Shown here: positions 38,752 through 53,564 of the stretch, piece after piece
Layout of the letters: the number at the start of each line of letters is the position of its first letter
How positions within the stretch are numbered: position 1 is the stretch's first letter
DNA from: Vibrio sp. JPW-9-11-11
GTDB taxonomy: Bacteria > Pseudomonadota > Gammaproteobacteria > Enterobacterales > Vibrionaceae
Direction of reading: 5' to 3'
DNA: 64,000 bases
Assembly: GCF_013369335.1 (NCBI RefSeq)
Contig: NZ_SZQJ01000004.1
Span: 62,001-126,000, forward strand
Notes under the pieces: model-generated
What the model was told of the DNA's origin: nothing
What the model saw: only the letters and a program-made list of their open reading frames with translations
Database searches by the model: none
Translations under genes and position numbers: made by a program

Positions 38752-38975
38752 ATACACTCGAAATGTTGAACTGTGCTGGATCAGGATAAACCTCGTTGGC
38801 TCAATTCTAGACATTTTAGACGCCAAATGACAGCATCAAAACGTTTTTTGAACGGCCTGTGTTTCAGATTCATCCTTCTGTTCGATAGAGTAAATGGCGA
38901 CCATTGTCAGTAAATGTGGTCCGGTGAAATTTGGCATTGGCTCTCTCCGCTCTAATCACTGGTGTCCAATCGTTT

Positions 38976-40085
38976 ATGTTTGCACAACCTCTTGCCGCCT
39001 GGCTTGCGCTTTATTTTACGCCCGGCATCGGCCCCAAAACGTTTCACAAACTGCTTGCTCACGACTCCCCTGTCAATATTGTTACGGCGACATCGACGGC
39101 GATGCAAGCGCTGGGTTTGACGATTAAACAGAGAGAATTTTTGCGTCATCGGGCGTTATCAGAGGTGGAACCGTGTTTGGAGTGGCAGCAAGCCGCCTCT
39201 GCGCATCGCATTTTACTGCACACCGATAGCGGCTATCCGCAGCAATTGCGTCAAGTGTCGGCCGCACCTGCCGTGTTATTTGTCAAGGGTAAGGTTGAGG
39301 CGCTGTCATTGCCTCAATTGGCCATCGTCGGCAGCCGAAATGCGAGCCTTGATGCGCTTAATAGTGCACGCGGTTTTGCAAAGGCGCTGGTGGAGCAACA
39401 ATTGGCGGTAACCAGTGGATTGGCATTGGGAGTAGATGGTTATGCTCATGATGGCGCTTTGCAAGCCGCAGGATCAACCTTGGCGGTGCTAGGCTGCGGG
39501 CTTAACCACCTTTATCCAGCGCGTCATCGTGACCTAGCTGAGCGAATTGTCGCTGGTGGCGGGGCGCTCATTTCCGAGTTTCATCCCAACGCTAAGCCCA
39601 AAGCCGATCACTTTCCACGCCGCAACCGGATCATCAGTGGTTTGTCGCTTGGGGTGTTGGTGGTCGAGGCGGCGCAAAAGAGCGGCTCGTTGATCACGGC
39701 GCGCTATGCCCTTGAACAAGGCCGAGAGGTATTTGCGTTGCCTGGTTCGATACACAACCCGCAAGCAACGGGTTGTAACCTTTTGATTAAACAGGGTGCC
39801 TGCTTAGTGCTTAGCGTCGAAGACATCTTAAATGAACTGCACTCGCTACTCGATTGGTCAAGTCAAACGCAACTGCCGCTTTTTGAACAAGAAATAGCGA
39901 CCAAACAACAATTGCCATTTGCTTCACTGTTAGCTAACGTAGGAAGTAAGGCTACACCAGTTGATATTCTTGCAAACAGGACCAATATACCTGTGCAGGA
40001 AGTCATGATGCAGCTCTTGGAGCTTGAGCTCCTAGGGCATGTTGTTGCAGTTACCGGTGGCTATATTCGTAAGGGGAGGGGCTAG
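38976..40085 (+). CDS. dprA: DNA-processing protein DprA
   Basis: 369 residues from the ATG at 38976; the frame is open back to a TTG at 38931, and neither start has a strong ribosome site. The order is an N-terminal helical domain, the extended Rossmann fold ([23 protein letters not shown], then [16 protein letters not shown], and [12 protein letters not shown]), and a C-terminal winged-helix DML1-like domain. DprA loads RecA on incoming single-stranded DNA during transformation. It is the second transformation gene of the window, with comM. Confidence 0.94.
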   Translation: MFAQPLAAWLALYFTPGIGPKTFHKLLAHDSPVNIVTATSTAMQALGLTIKQREFLRHRALSEVEPCLEWQQAASAHRILLHTDSGYPQQLRQVSAAPAVLFVKGKVEALSLPQLAIVGSRNASLDALNSARGFAKALVEQQLAVTSGLALGVDGYAHDGALQAAGSTLAVLGCGLNHLYPARHRDLAERIVAGGGALISEFHPNAKPKADHFPRRNRIISGLSLGVLVVEAAQKSGSLITARYALEQGREVFALPGSIHNPQATGCNLLIKQGACLVLSVEDILNELHSLLDWSSQTQLPLFEQEIATKQQLPFASLLANVGSKATPVDILANRTNIPVQEVMMQLLELELLGHVVAVTGGYIRKGRG

Positions 40086-40087
40086 CT

Positions 40088-40567
40088 ATGATGATGGATA
40101 TCCTAATGTATCTATTCGAGACTTACATCCATAGCGATGCAGAGTTACAGGTCAATCAAGATGAGCTAGAAGAAGAGCTTCTTCGCGCTGGTTTTCATCA
40201 AAAAGACATTTATAAAGCCCTTGTCTGGCTAGAAGAGTTAGCGGCACTGCAGCAAAGTGAAACCCACTCTGCGATTTCAGTCTGCAGCGCTTCAAACTCG
40301 ACACGTATTTACACCGCGAAAGAGTGTGAACGTTTGAGCATTGAATGTCGCGGCTTTTTGACTTTTCTCGAGCAAGTGAACGTGTTAAGCACAGAAACGC
40401 GAGAAATGGTCATCGATCGTATTATGGGCTTAGAAACGGACGAATTTGAGCTCGATGACCTCAAGTGGATCGTACTGATGGTGCTGTTTAATGTGCCTGG
40501 TAATGAAAATGCTTATACGCTAATGGAAGAGCTGTTGTATACCAAGGAACAAGGTATTCTGCACTAA
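40088..40567 (+). CDS. smg: Smg family protein (DUF494)
   Basis: 159 residues from the first of three tandem ATGs (40088, 40091, 40094); the third gives the 157 residues of E. coli Smg. A GGGAGGGG ribosome site overlaps the end of dprA and serves any of them. It is an acidic, helical cytosolic protein ([17 protein letters not shown]...) of unknown function that is always near dprA in Gammaproteobacteria. It is probably coupled to dprA, whose stop is 2 nt away. Confidence 0.93.
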   Translation: MMMDILMYLFETYIHSDAELQVNQDELEEELLRAGFHQKDIYKALVWLEELAALQQSETHSAISVCSASNSTRIYTAKECERLSIECRGFLTFLEQVNVLSTETREMVIDRIMGLETDEFELDDLKWIVLMVLFNVPGNENAYTLMEELLYTKEQGILH

Positions 40568-40582
40568 TCCTCAAGAGTCGAT

Positions 40583-41167
40583 ATGAGTAACAAAATAGAC
40601 AGTCAACTGTTCTCGGCCCATGAACATGCTTTGGAACATCAAGCTTGTCCTAAGTGTCAGCAAGAGCAACGCAACGGCGAACTTCACCTTCGTCATGGCA
40701 AACATGGCCCTTTCTTAGGCTGTGATCAGTACCCTACGTGTGATTACATTAAGCCTTTGCACCAAAATGATGGCCACATCATCAAGGAGCTTGGTGTTGC
40801 CTGTCCAGAATGTGGCAATGAGTTGGTGTTACGTCAGGGACGTTATGGGATGTTTATTGGTTGTAGTCACTATCCCGAGTGTCATCATATCGAATCGCTG
40901 GATCAGCCTAAGCAAGAACAGCAGCAACCAGAGCATCATCTTTGCCCAGAGTGCGTTAAAGGTCATTTGGTCGAGCGTAAAACCCGCTTTGGTAAGGTTT
41001 TCTATGCCTGCGATAACTACCCTAAATGCAAGTTTGCGGTTAATCAACCGCCAATTGCAGGTCAATGTGAGAAGTGTGGTTTTCCACTGTTAGTTGAGAA
41101 GAAGCTAGCCAGTGGCGTCAAAAGGCAGTGCGCTGATCGTAAGTGTCATCACCTTCAACAAGATTAA
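40583..41167 (+). CDS. yrdD: Topoisomerase-type zinc-ribbon DNA-binding protein (YrdD-like)
   Basis: 194 residues with four CxxC...C zinc ribbons in tandem: CPKC...GCDQYPTC, CPEC...GCSHYPEC, CPEC...ACDNYPKC and CEKC...CADRKC. These resemble the C-terminal ribbons of topoisomerase I, without any catalytic domain. It probably binds single-stranded DNA. Conserved next to smg and tsaC in Gammaproteobacteria. Third gene of dprA-smg-yrdD. Confidence 0.9.
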   Translation: MSNKIDSQLFSAHEHALEHQACPKCQQEQRNGELHLRHGKHGPFLGCDQYPTCDYIKPLHQNDGHIIKELGVACPECGNELVLRQGRYGMFIGCSHYPECHHIESLDQPKQEQQQPEHHLCPECVKGHLVERKTRFGKVFYACDNYPKCKFAVNQPPIAGQCEKCGFPLLVEKKLASGVKRQCADRKCHHLQQD

Positions 41168-41195
41168 AAAAACGGCGCATCGAGCGCCGTTTTGC
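41167..41195. terminator. Bidirectional terminator between yrdD and purK
   Basis: Stem AAAACGGCGC / GCGCCGTTTT with a 5-nt loop and A and T flanks. It serves both convergent genes. Confidence 0.85.
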
Positions 41196-41216
41196 TATTG
41201 ATATCAATGAACTGAA

Positions 41217-42350
41217 TTATTCGACAAAGTTGGCTGAAAACTCATGAACAGCAGGGAATGCCTCTTTGTCTAACACATCAGCGAGCGCACACAGTTTGCG
41301 TTGCAATTCACCGCTGTAATCGCCACACACATTGATATGCCCCATCTTGCGACCAGCACGTTTCTCTTTGCCGTACCAGTGAAGATGAACACCATCCATT
41401 GCCAGTATTTCTTCAGGTAAGCTGTCTTCGCCTAGGATGTTGATCATAGAGGTTTCGCGAATCAGTTTGGTGCTGCCCAATGGCAAACCACAAACGGCGC
41501 GCAGGTGGTTTTCGAACTGACAAGTTTCCGCGCCTTGCTGAGTCCAGTGACCTGAGTTGTGGACCCGTGGTGCAATCTCATTAACCAGTAAAGTGCCATC
41601 GACATCAAAAAACTCCAGCGCTAACACGCCCACATAGTCGAGTCGCTCAGCGACTGCTGCAAACATCGCTTTAGCTTGTGCTTGCAGCTCGGTATCAGAA
41701 ATCGCTGTTGAAAGCGTCAGCACACCATTGGTATGAATGTTTTCTGCTAGCGGGTAGACAGCGATGTCTCCGTTTTTTGCTCGAGCCCCAACGAGAGACA
41801 CTTCACGGTTAAAGGGCACAAACTCTTCGGCAACGATGGCCTGCGTGTCGCTAGCAGCAATACAGTCGGCCATTTCAGCCCAGATAGTGTCTGCTTGAGC
41901 GGCATCTTTGAGTCGCCATTGCCCTTTGCCATCGTAACCACCCAAGGCACTTTTTAATACCATAGGAATGCCGACATGTTTGATCGCAAGGTCGAAATCT
42001 TCTCGGTTTTTAATCACCGCGTATTTAGCGTTGCGAACACCGGCCTGGTCGAGGAGGTATTTCTCGATACGGCGATCGCCCCCGGCTTTGATGGCCTCGC
42101 TTGATGGTCGGAACTTACCGCTTTGCTCACATACATCGAGGATGTCATGAGGGATATGCTCAAATTCCGCCGTGATCACATCGGCTTGCTCGATGGCGTT
42201 ATCCAGACCGTGGCCAATCACGGCTTGTGTGAGTGGATGAACAATCGTTTCGCTGCCGACATCGTAGGCTGAAATCTCAATGTTAAGAGGGGCGCCAGCT
42301 AGCGACATCATGCGTGCCAGTTGGCCTGCGCCTAACACTAAAACATGCAT
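41217..42350 (-). CDS. purK: N5-carboxyaminoimidazole ribonucleotide synthase
   Basis: 377 residues from the ATG at 42350 ([21 protein letters not shown]); the open frame runs 49 codons further into purE and is not used. It is an ATP-grasp enzyme with the glycine-rich loop [10 protein letters not shown]. It converts AIR, ATP and bicarbonate to N5-CAIR. Starts 4 nt after the purE stop and forms the purEK operon. Confidence 0.96.
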   Translation of the reverse strand: MHVLVLGAGQLARMMSLAGAPLNIEISAYDVGSETIVHPLTQAVIGHGLDNAIEQADVITAEFEHIPHDILDVCEQSGKFRPSSEAIKAGGDRRIEKYLLDQAGVRNAKYAVIKNREDFDLAIKHVGIPMVLKSALGGYDGKGQWRLKDAAQADTIWAEMADCIAASDTQAIVAEEFVPFNREVSLVGARAKNGDIAVYPLAENIHTNGVLTLSTAISDTELQAQAKAMFAAVAERLDYVGVLALEFFDVDGTLLVNEIAPRVHNSGHWTQQGAETCQFENHLRAVCGLPLGSTKLIRETSMINILGEDSLPEEILAMDGVHLHWYGKEKRAGRKMGHINVCGDYSGELQRKLCALADVLDKEAFPAVHEFSANFVE

Positions 42351-42354
42351 CAAC

Positions 42355-42840
42355 TTAGTCCTCTGCTGGATTTGGGTTAGCGAGAACCGTTTCCGTTTGC
42401 TCGGCGCGGAACGCTTCAACTTTCGCCATGATAGCTTCATCATGAGTGCCCAGAATTTGCGCCGCCAGAATACCCGCGTTCGCCGCGCCTGCTTCACCGA
42501 TCGCTAGAGTGCCTACTGCGATACCTTTTGGCATCTGAACAATAGAATAAAGCGAATCCAGACCACTTAGTGCGCGAGATTGAACGGGAACGCCAAGGAC
42601 AGGTAGCGATGTAAAGGCTGCGGCCATGCCCGGCAAGTGCGCAGCGCCGCCAGCGCCAGCGATAATCACTTTTAGGCCACGTTCTTTGGCGCTGGTCGCG
42701 TAGTCGGCAAGCAGTTGAGGGGTACGGTGCGCTGAGACCACTTTGGTTTCGTATTCGACTCCAAATTTATCTAGCATTTCCGCGGCTAGTTTCATGGTTG
42801 GCCAATCTGATTTTGAACCCATGATGATCCCGACTTTCAT
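42355..42840 (-). CDS. purE: N5-carboxyaminoimidazole ribonucleotide mutase
   Basis: 161 residues from the ATG at 42840 ([18 protein letters not shown]). The conserved loops SAHRTPQ and [11 protein letters not shown] form the active site of class I PurE. It rearranges N5-CAIR to CAIR, the next step after PurK. A PurR operator lies about 75 bp upstream. Confidence 0.97.
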   Translation of the reverse strand: MKVGIIMGSKSDWPTMKLAAEMLDKFGVEYETKVVSAHRTPQLLADYATSAKERGLKVIIAGAGGAAHLPGMAAAFTSLPVLGVPVQSRALSGLDSLYSIVQMPKGIAVGTLAIGEAGAANAGILAAQILGTHDEAIMAKVEAFRAEQTETVLANPNPAED

Positions 42841-42914
42841 CTCAAACTCCTTCAAAGCTGCTTAAATTGGATGAGCAATTGGTTTGCTGCGCATTATACG
42901 GGTAAATTAAGCTT

Positions 42915-42930
42915 AAGCAAACGTTTGCGC
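42915..42930. promoter_or_regulatory. PurR operator upstream of purEK
   Basis: AAGCAAACGTTTGCGC contains the perfect palindromic core GCAAACGTTTGC of the PurR box. Placed between divergent purE and tsaC; repression of purEK by purines through PurR is expected, as in E. coli. Confidence 0.85.
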
Positions 42931-43031
42931 TGGGTTTGTCGTTGAATGATGAGGGCGTAAGCTAGAAGCCTTCGCGATCGATGGAATTTGTTTGTAGACT
43001 AGTCAAAACAGGACACGACAGGAAGCTTTGG

Positions 43032-44530
<1,499 letters not shown>

Positions 44531-44558
44531 GGCTTTCTTCCTCGTGTAGATAGTGATA

Positions 44559-44588
44559 GGGTCAACTCAATTGAGTTGGCCTTTTTAT
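44559..44588 (+). terminator. Terminator between hemF and aroE
   Basis: Stem GGTCAACTC / GAGTTGGCC with an AATT loop, then five T. It would reduce read-through to aroE. Confidence 0.8.
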
Positions 44589-44604
44589 TTCTCCAGGTAT
44601 GGAT

Positions 44605-45438
44605 ATGACACAGCAAATAGATCGTTACGCCGTTTTTGGTAATCCCATCGCCCACAGCAAATCGCCTTTCATCCATACCCTATTTGCTCGTCAGACAAAC
44701 CAGCCTCTCATCTATACCGCGGAACTCGCGCCAATTGGAGAGTTTACCAGCGCAGCCAAAGCGTTTTTTGCCGATGGTGGTAAAGGTTGTAATGTGACAG
44801 TACCGTTCAAAGAGGATGCCTACCAATTTGCTACGCGACTCACCGAGCGAGCGCAATTGGCTGGAGCGGTAAACACATTAAAAAAACTCGATGATGGTGA
44901 AATTATTGGTGATAACACCGATGGCGAAGGGCTGGTACAGGACTTACTGCAATATCAAGTACCACTTAAAGGTGCGCGCATCCTTGTGATTGGGGCTGGT
45001 GGTGCGGCTCGAGGGGGGTTAAAACCTTTGATCGACCAGCAGCCAAGCGAAATCATCATTACCAATCGAACGCTCGCAAAAGCCCATCAATTACAAGAGC
45101 TGTTTTCACCATATGGAAAGGTTCGTTCAATTGCGATGTCGGAGGTTCACGATGGCTTTGATGTGGTGATCAATTCCACATCGGCGAGCTTGAGCGGCGA
45201 GTTGCCAGCGATTTCAGCCAACATCTTTACTCCACAGACTTATGCCTACGACATGATGTATGGCGCTGGCAAGACAGCCTTTAATCAATGGGCTTTAGAT
45301 AATAAAGTAGCGGCGGCCTACGATGGTTTAGGCATGTTAGTCGGCCAAGCCGCGGAAAGTTTTCTGTTGTGGCGCGGGTTGAGGCCGGGCACTAAACAGA
45401 TTTTGCGCGAACTGCGTAAGAATTTAGAAGGGATGTAA
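44605..45438 (+). CDS. aroE: Shikimate dehydrogenase
   Basis: 277 residues from the ATG at 44605, 7 nt from AGG; an ATG two codons earlier abuts the ribosome site. The shikimate-binding [16 protein letters not shown] with its catalytic Lys region, NVTVPFKE and the NADPH motif [13 protein letters not shown] are present. It reduces 3-dehydroshikimate to shikimate with NADPH. Confidence 0.96.
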   Translation: MTQQIDRYAVFGNPIAHSKSPFIHTLFARQTNQPLIYTAELAPIGEFTSAAKAFFADGGKGCNVTVPFKEDAYQFATRLTERAQLAGAVNTLKKLDDGEIIGDNTDGEGLVQDLLQYQVPLKGARILVIGAGGAARGGLKPLIDQQPSEIIITNRTLAKAHQLQELFSPYGKVRSIAMSEVHDGFDVVINSTSASLSGELPAISANIFTPQTYAYDMMYGAGKTAFNQWALDNKVAAAYDGLGMLVGQAAESFLLWRGLRPGTKQILRELRKNLEGM

Positions 45439-45441
45439 ACC

Positions 45442-45708
45442 TTGAATCAATCTATCCTGTTCCCAGATATACAGGCTTGGCAGGCAGAGTCTCAAGTCAT
45501 AAGCTTTCCAGCCCAGCAAAGTGGCGCACTGATCGAGTGTATCGTCTCTAAACGAGCGTTGGAAAAACTGTCTGGGCAAACCGTTAGCGATGAACAGCAA
45601 GCTCTGGCGGTGTTTGCTCAATACCGCTTTGATCTTGAGGAGCTTGCTGAAGGTTTGATAGAGGACGAAGAGTACAATAGCTTAGGCCAAATAGAAGTTA
45701 TGGCTTGA
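45442..45708 (+). CDS. DUF1488 family protein (YrdB-like)
   Basis: 88 residues from a TTG start with AAGGGA about 8 nt upstream, inside the end of aroE. An acidic small protein (SILFPDIQAWQAESQVISFPAQ). The aroE-yrdB-yrdA neighbourhood is conserved in enterics, but there yrdA is upstream of or divergent to yrdB; here the last 11 bases overlap the end of the convergent yrdA gene. No known function. Confidence 0.85.
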   Translation: MNQSILFPDIQAWQAESQVISFPAQQSGALIECIVSKRALEKLSGQTVSDEQQALAVFAQYRFDLEELAEGLIEDEEYNSLGQIEVMA

Positions 45709-46249
45709 TGTCTTTCACCTGGTGAAGATAGTCCTCTTTATTCTGCACATAGTTATCGGCGGATTTCTGTAAGAATGCGCGCTCTGTATCATTCAAGGGG
45801 CGTGCTTGTTTGACTGGGCTGCCCACATAAAGATAGCCACTCTCTAATACTTTGCCTGGTAGGATTAAACTACCAGCACCTACCATGACCTCCTCTTCTA
45901 TCACAGCGGCGTCGAGGACTATCGCGCCCATCCCAACCAGTACACGATCATGAATAGTGCACCCGTGTAACATGACTTTGTGGCCAATGGTGACATCGTT
46001 GCCGATAATAAGCGGGTAGCCTTGGGGATTTTCAGCATTTTTATGGGTAACGTGCAAAACCGAGCCATCTTGAACGTTAGTGCGCTCACCGATATGAATA
46101 TGGTTCACATCGCCGCGAGCAGCGACCAGGGGCCAAATACTCGAATCGTCGCCAATCTTAATATCTCCAACCAACACCGAACTACTATCTATATAGACGC
46201 GTTCACCTAGTTGTGGCTTTATACCTTTGTAACTGCGTAAAGAGGTCAT
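45698..46249 (-). CDS. yrdA: Gamma-class carbonic anhydrase-like protein YrdA
   Basis: 183 residues from the ATG at 46249; an ATG one codon earlier is closer to AAGGA. A left-handed beta-helix made of hexapeptide repeats (SSVLVGDIKIGDDSSIW, IIGNDVTIGHKVMLHGCTI), with the three metal His in HVTHKNAEN and IGHKVMLHG. It is a trimer with a zinc site; physiological activity is uncertain. Its 3' end overlaps the DUF1488 gene by 11 bases. Confidence 0.92.
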   Translation of the reverse strand: MTSLRSYKGIKPQLGERVYIDSSSVLVGDIKIGDDSSIWPLVAARGDVNHIHIGERTNVQDGSVLHVTHKNAENPQGYPLIIGNDVTIGHKVMLHGCTIHDRVLVGMGAIVLDAAVIEEEVMVGAGSLILPGKVLESGYLYVGSPVKQARPLNDTERAFLQKSADNYVQNKEDYLHQVKDIKP

Positions 46250-46369
46250 CATTTTTCCTTGTCCTAGAGGAGAATTGCCATAATAAGGCTATAAAAGTGG
46301 CAAAAACAGGTGGTTTTGAATAGAAAATACACAAACAATAAAAAAATCAAAAAAAACACCAAAAAGGGC

Positions 46370-46411
46370 TTGCCAATGTGATGTCGATCTCTATAACCAA
46401 CCGTCTATAAT
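46370..46411 (+). promoter_or_regulatory. rRNA operon promoter P1 region
   Basis: TTGCCA (46370-46375), 16-nt spacer, TATAAC (46392-46397); a second TATAAT (46406-46411) with a GCGCTCCC discriminator lies 9 bases downstream and has no good -35 at standard spacing. The upstream A-rich stretch 46335-46368 is UP-element-like. The GC-rich discriminator is typical of growth-rate-controlled rrn P1 promoters. Confidence 0.7.
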
Positions 46412-46499
46412 GCGCTCCCACTGACACGGCAGATGCTACAAGGCTTCAGCAATTGTCAGCGAGGTGAAAAACTACTAAAAAATAAATTTGAAAAAGTGT

Positions 46500-46527
46500 T
46501 TGACTCTTCAAATTAACTCGCTAGAAT
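46500..46527 (+). promoter_or_regulatory. rRNA operon promoter P2
   Basis: TTGACT (46500-46505), 16-nt spacer, TAGAAT (46522-46527), followed by TCACCTCCGC. It gives a constitutive start about 215 bp before 16S. Confidence 0.75.
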
Positions 46528-46565
46528 TCACCTCCGCTTTGAGAGAAAAGCTTCTCGAAAAGCAA

Positions 46566-46577
46566 TGTTCTTTAACA
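46566..46577 (+). promoter_or_regulatory. boxA antitermination site in the rrn leader
   Basis: TGTTCTTTAACA matches boxA TGCTCTTTAACA at 11 of 12. It recruits the NusB-NusE antitermination complex, in which SuhB (52.6 kb) also takes part in E. coli. Confidence 0.8.
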
Positions 46578-46749
46578 ATATAAACCTATCAATCTGTGTG
46601 GGCACTCGTTGATGATAATCCAAATAGTTTCTTCGGAAACAATTTAGGTTTCAATGAAACGAAGTGACCATTGAGTCGAAAGATTCAGCACAGTCAATTC
46701 AAACATTACTTTATGTAATGTTCAGTATTCATTGAGCCGACAAAATCTT

Positions 46750-48301
<1,552 letters not shown>

Positions 48302-48389
48302 TACGATGATTATTGCGATGAGTGTTCACACAGATTGATGTGTTTATACACGTTAAGAGACGATACTGGGTCTGTAGCTCAGGTTTATT

Positions 48390-48462
48390 GTCCCGTTCGT
48401 CTAGAGGCCTAGGACACCGCCCTTTCACGGCGGTAACAGGGGTTCGACTCCCCTAAGGGGAT
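48390..48462 (+). tRNA. tRNA-Glu (TTC), acceptor stem degenerate, no encoded CCA
   Basis: D-arm, anticodon arm (CGCCCTTTCACGGCG, anticodon TTC) and T-arm are intact and match tRNA-Glu. The acceptor strands GTCCCGT and AAGGGGA leave a G1-A72 and a G6-A67 mismatch plus a T2-G71 wobble. The next three bases are TGG, not CCA. Allowing an extra A at the T-stem junction leaves G6 facing G. It may be a pseudogene or need CCA addition. The neighbouring tRNA-Ala is normal. Confidence 0.85.
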
Positions 48463-48486
48463 TGGCACACAGTATCAACACCTGAT

Positions 48487-48562
48487 GGGGCTATAGCTCA
48501 GCTGGGAGAGCGCCTGCCTTGCACGCAGGAGGTCAGCAGTTCGATCCTGCTTAGCTCCACCA
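48487..48562 (+). tRNA. tRNA-Ala (TGC)
   Basis: 76 nt with encoded CCA. Anticodon TGC in CTGCCTTGCACGCAGG. The acceptor has the G3-U70 pair that identifies alanine tRNAs. In the 16S-23S spacer, as in many rrn operons. Confidence 0.97.
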
Positions 48563-48863
48563 TCTTTAAGTGTTCTTGAAATAGAATCTTTAAAAATGGT
48601 TCTTAAATGAATCTAGCTCTTTAACAATTTGGAAAGCTGACGAATAACAACAATCCCCATCTCTTTGAGATGCGTTGTTATTCAATTAAAAGTTCTCAAA
48701 TCCTAACTCTATGAATTAGGTACCAACACACATTCAAGTGTTCTTGGAAAGCACCACAATTTATTGTGATGTTTATATTTGAGTCCGGCAAAATCGTGTC
48801 TGCACATGTATAAAAATGCAGACAACTTTGGTTGTTTGACGTAAAGACCCTTTGGGGTTGTAT
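48563..48863 (+). other. 16S-23S spacer, distal part with second boxA
   Basis: 300 bases after tRNA-Ala hold a boxA-like AGCTCTTTAACA at about 48615-48625 and the processing-stem sequence before 23S. Nothing else is recognised. Confidence 0.7.
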
Positions 48864-51753
<2,890 letters not shown>

Positions 51754-51842
51754 ACAACACCCAAAGGGTTTTGATGGACTCAAAGCAAGAACAGATTTGA
51801 ATGTGTAGAGAACACAATAACAGCTTTCCGAATTAAAGAATT

Positions 51843-51962
51843 TGCTTGGCGACCATAGCGATTTGGACCCACCTGATTCCATGCCGAACTCAGAAGTGAA
51901 ACGAATTAGCGCCGATGGTAGTGTGGGGCTTCCCCATGTGAGAGTAGGACATCGCCAGGCTT
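51843..51962 (+). rRNA. rrf: 5S ribosomal RNA
   Basis: About 120 nt. The block CCATGCCGAACTCAGAAGTG and the pairing ends TGCTTGGCGA / TCGCCAGGC are typical. Only one 5S copy is present. Confidence 0.96.
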
Positions 51963-52029
51963 TAATTTTGACTTTGTCTACGATGTAGACAAGTCACCAT
52001 AAATCTTTAAGTTTTCTTAGAGGTAGATG

Positions 52030-52057
52030 TTGACTTACTGAGTCAATCGCGTATTAT
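52030..52057 (+). promoter_or_regulatory. Promoter between 5S and the tRNA-Trp gene
   Basis: TTGACT (52030-52035), 16-nt spacer, TATTAT (52052-52057), then ACGCGTCC, a GC-rich stable-RNA-type discriminator. It could transcribe the distal tRNA region independently of the rrn promoters. Confidence 0.6.
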
Positions 52058-52070
52058 ACGCGTCCTGCCT

Positions 52071-52093
52071 TTCGAGTCCCGTCCACTCCGCCA
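52071..52093 (+). pseudogene. 3' remnant of a tRNA-Asp gene
   Basis: 23 bases, TTCGAGTCCCG then TCCACTCCGCCA, match the T-loop, T-stem 3' strand, acceptor 3' strand and CCA of Vibrio-type tRNA-Asp. The 5' two-thirds is missing; the preceding bases are promoter DNA. In E. coli rrnC, tRNA-Asp and tRNA-Trp follow 5S in this order, so a deletion or recombination is likely. Confidence 0.75.
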
Positions 52094-52129
52094 CTTATTC
52101 AGACAAAGTTAAGTCTTTAAAACAACTAC

Positions 52130-52206
<77 letters not shown>

Positions 52207-52208
52207 TA

Positions 52209-52245
52209 TTAAAAAGGCTCTAGTCGAAAGACTAGAGCCTTTTGC
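52209..52245 (+). terminator. Terminator of the rRNA operon
   Basis: Stem AAAAGGCTCTAGTC / GACTAGAGCCTTTT with a GAAA tetraloop. It ends the rrn-tRNA-Trp transcript. Confidence 0.88.
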
Positions 52246-52527
52246 TTTCTGACTACTCAATATTCTCAAACGGTTATCTGTAAAATATTTGAACTTCGTT
52301 GATATTCAAACAAAGCTAATGCTGGCTCTTGGCAACAAGTTTCGTTGAGTCGAGCTACTGTTGCCACAATGAAAAATGTCTGACCCAGAAGGTAGGGTTC
52401 TCGAAAAGACGCTCTCAACCCCTCGATACGTATACTCGTCGCATTTCATTACAGCATGATAATTTAGACCAGCAAGCAGTTGGTTTACCACCAAGAGCTG
52501 TGTACATACTTTACCAAATTAGTCGTA
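52246..52527. other. Intergenic region without recognised gene
   Basis: 280 bases between the rrn terminator and the suhB terminator. Small open frames on both strands lack ribosome sites and plausible composition. A near-perfect inverted repeat TTGGCAACA / TGTTGCCAC (about 52339 and 52371) is the only structure noticed. Confidence 0.5.
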
Positions 52528-52558
52528 TAAAAAAGCCCACTCTTAGTAGAGTGGGCTT
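52528..52558 (-). terminator. Terminator of suhB
   Basis: Stem AAGCCCACTC / GAGTGGGCTT with a 6-nt loop. On the minus strand six T follow. Confidence 0.85.
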
Positions 52559-52583
52559 GAATCAGCTGTGACGGAGCTTAGTC

Positions 52584-53387
52584 TTATTTTAAAATAGCGT
52601 CGTTACTATTTTCACGAATGTTTTTTAGAATACCTTTGACACCGCGTGCGCTAGAAGCCACTACATTACCCGACTTCATATATTCAGTACCGCCAGCAAA
52701 GTCAGTCACGATAGCGCCAGCTTCACGAGCAATCAGTTCACCAGCAGCGATGTCCCAAGGTTTTAGACCAAGCTCAAAGAAACCATCAACGCGGCCAGCA
52801 GCCAGGTAACATAGGTCTAGAGCAGCAGAACCAGTGCGACGGAAGTCTGCACAATCTACAAATAGAGAAGACATAATCTTGAAGTAAGACTCAGAGTGTT
52901 GCTTCTGCTTGTATGGGAAACCTGTTGCCAGAACTGTGCCTTGAAGGTCTTTTAGCTGCTTAACGCGGATACGAGCATTGTTTAACTGAGCACCAGCTCC
53001 ACGCTGCGCAGTGAATAGCTCGTTTAGCATTGGGTCATATACACACGCAACTTCAGTTTTGCCTTTAATGCGAACTGCGATAGATACAGAGAAGTGTGGC
53101 AAACCTTTTACAAAGTTTGTTGTGCCATCCAGTGGGTCGATGATCCATTGAACGTCTTGGTCTTTACCTTCGATGACGCCATTTTCTTCAGCAACGATAG
53201 AGTGATCAGGGTAAGACGCCTTGATCGTATCGATGATGATAGTTTCCGCTTCTTTGTCTACGTTAGTAACAAAGTCATTCGTGCCTTTCTGAGTAGATTC
53301 GATCTTCTCAGCATTTTCTAAAGATTTAGCAATATGGTTGCCAGCTTTTCGTGCAGCACGAATAGCGATATTAAGCATTGGATGCAT
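52584..53387 (-). CDS. suhB: Inositol-1-monophosphatase SuhB
   Basis: 267 residues, as in E. coli. The metal-binding motifs EENG, DPLDGTTNFVKGLPHFSVSIA and KPWDIAAGELIAREAG define the inositol monophosphatase family. In E. coli SuhB also joins the rRNA transcription antitermination complex at boxA, so its place directly beside an rrn operon is notable. Divergent from trmJ. Confidence 0.96.
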   Translation of the reverse strand: MHPMLNIAIRAARKAGNHIAKSLENAEKIESTQKGTNDFVTNVDKEAETIIIDTIKASYPDHSIVAEENGVIEGKDQDVQWIIDPLDGTTNFVKGLPHFSVSIAVRIKGKTEVACVYDPMLNELFTAQRGAGAQLNNARIRVKQLKDLQGTVLATGFPYKQKQHSESYFKIMSSLFVDCADFRRTGSAALDLCYLAAGRVDGFFELGLKPWDIAAGELIAREAGAIVTDFAGGTEYMKSGNVVASSARGVKGILKNIRENSNDAILK

Positions 53388-53564
53388 ACTAATTTCCCAA
53401 CGGATGTTAAAGAACAGAAAAACGGGCGGCAGTATACCAGATTACTAGTTAAATGGAAGTGGTTAATTTTTGTGCTTTCGGTTTTTTAGTCTCGAGGGTC
53501 TGACCATTTTACTCAGGTATATGATACTATCTTGCAGCTTCAATTTTAGTGTTAGGATTTTATC

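Noticed and set aside
52306..52571. Overlapping 62- and 80-codon frames between rrn and suhB
   Set aside because: No ribosome sites, unusual composition and overlap with the suhB terminator.
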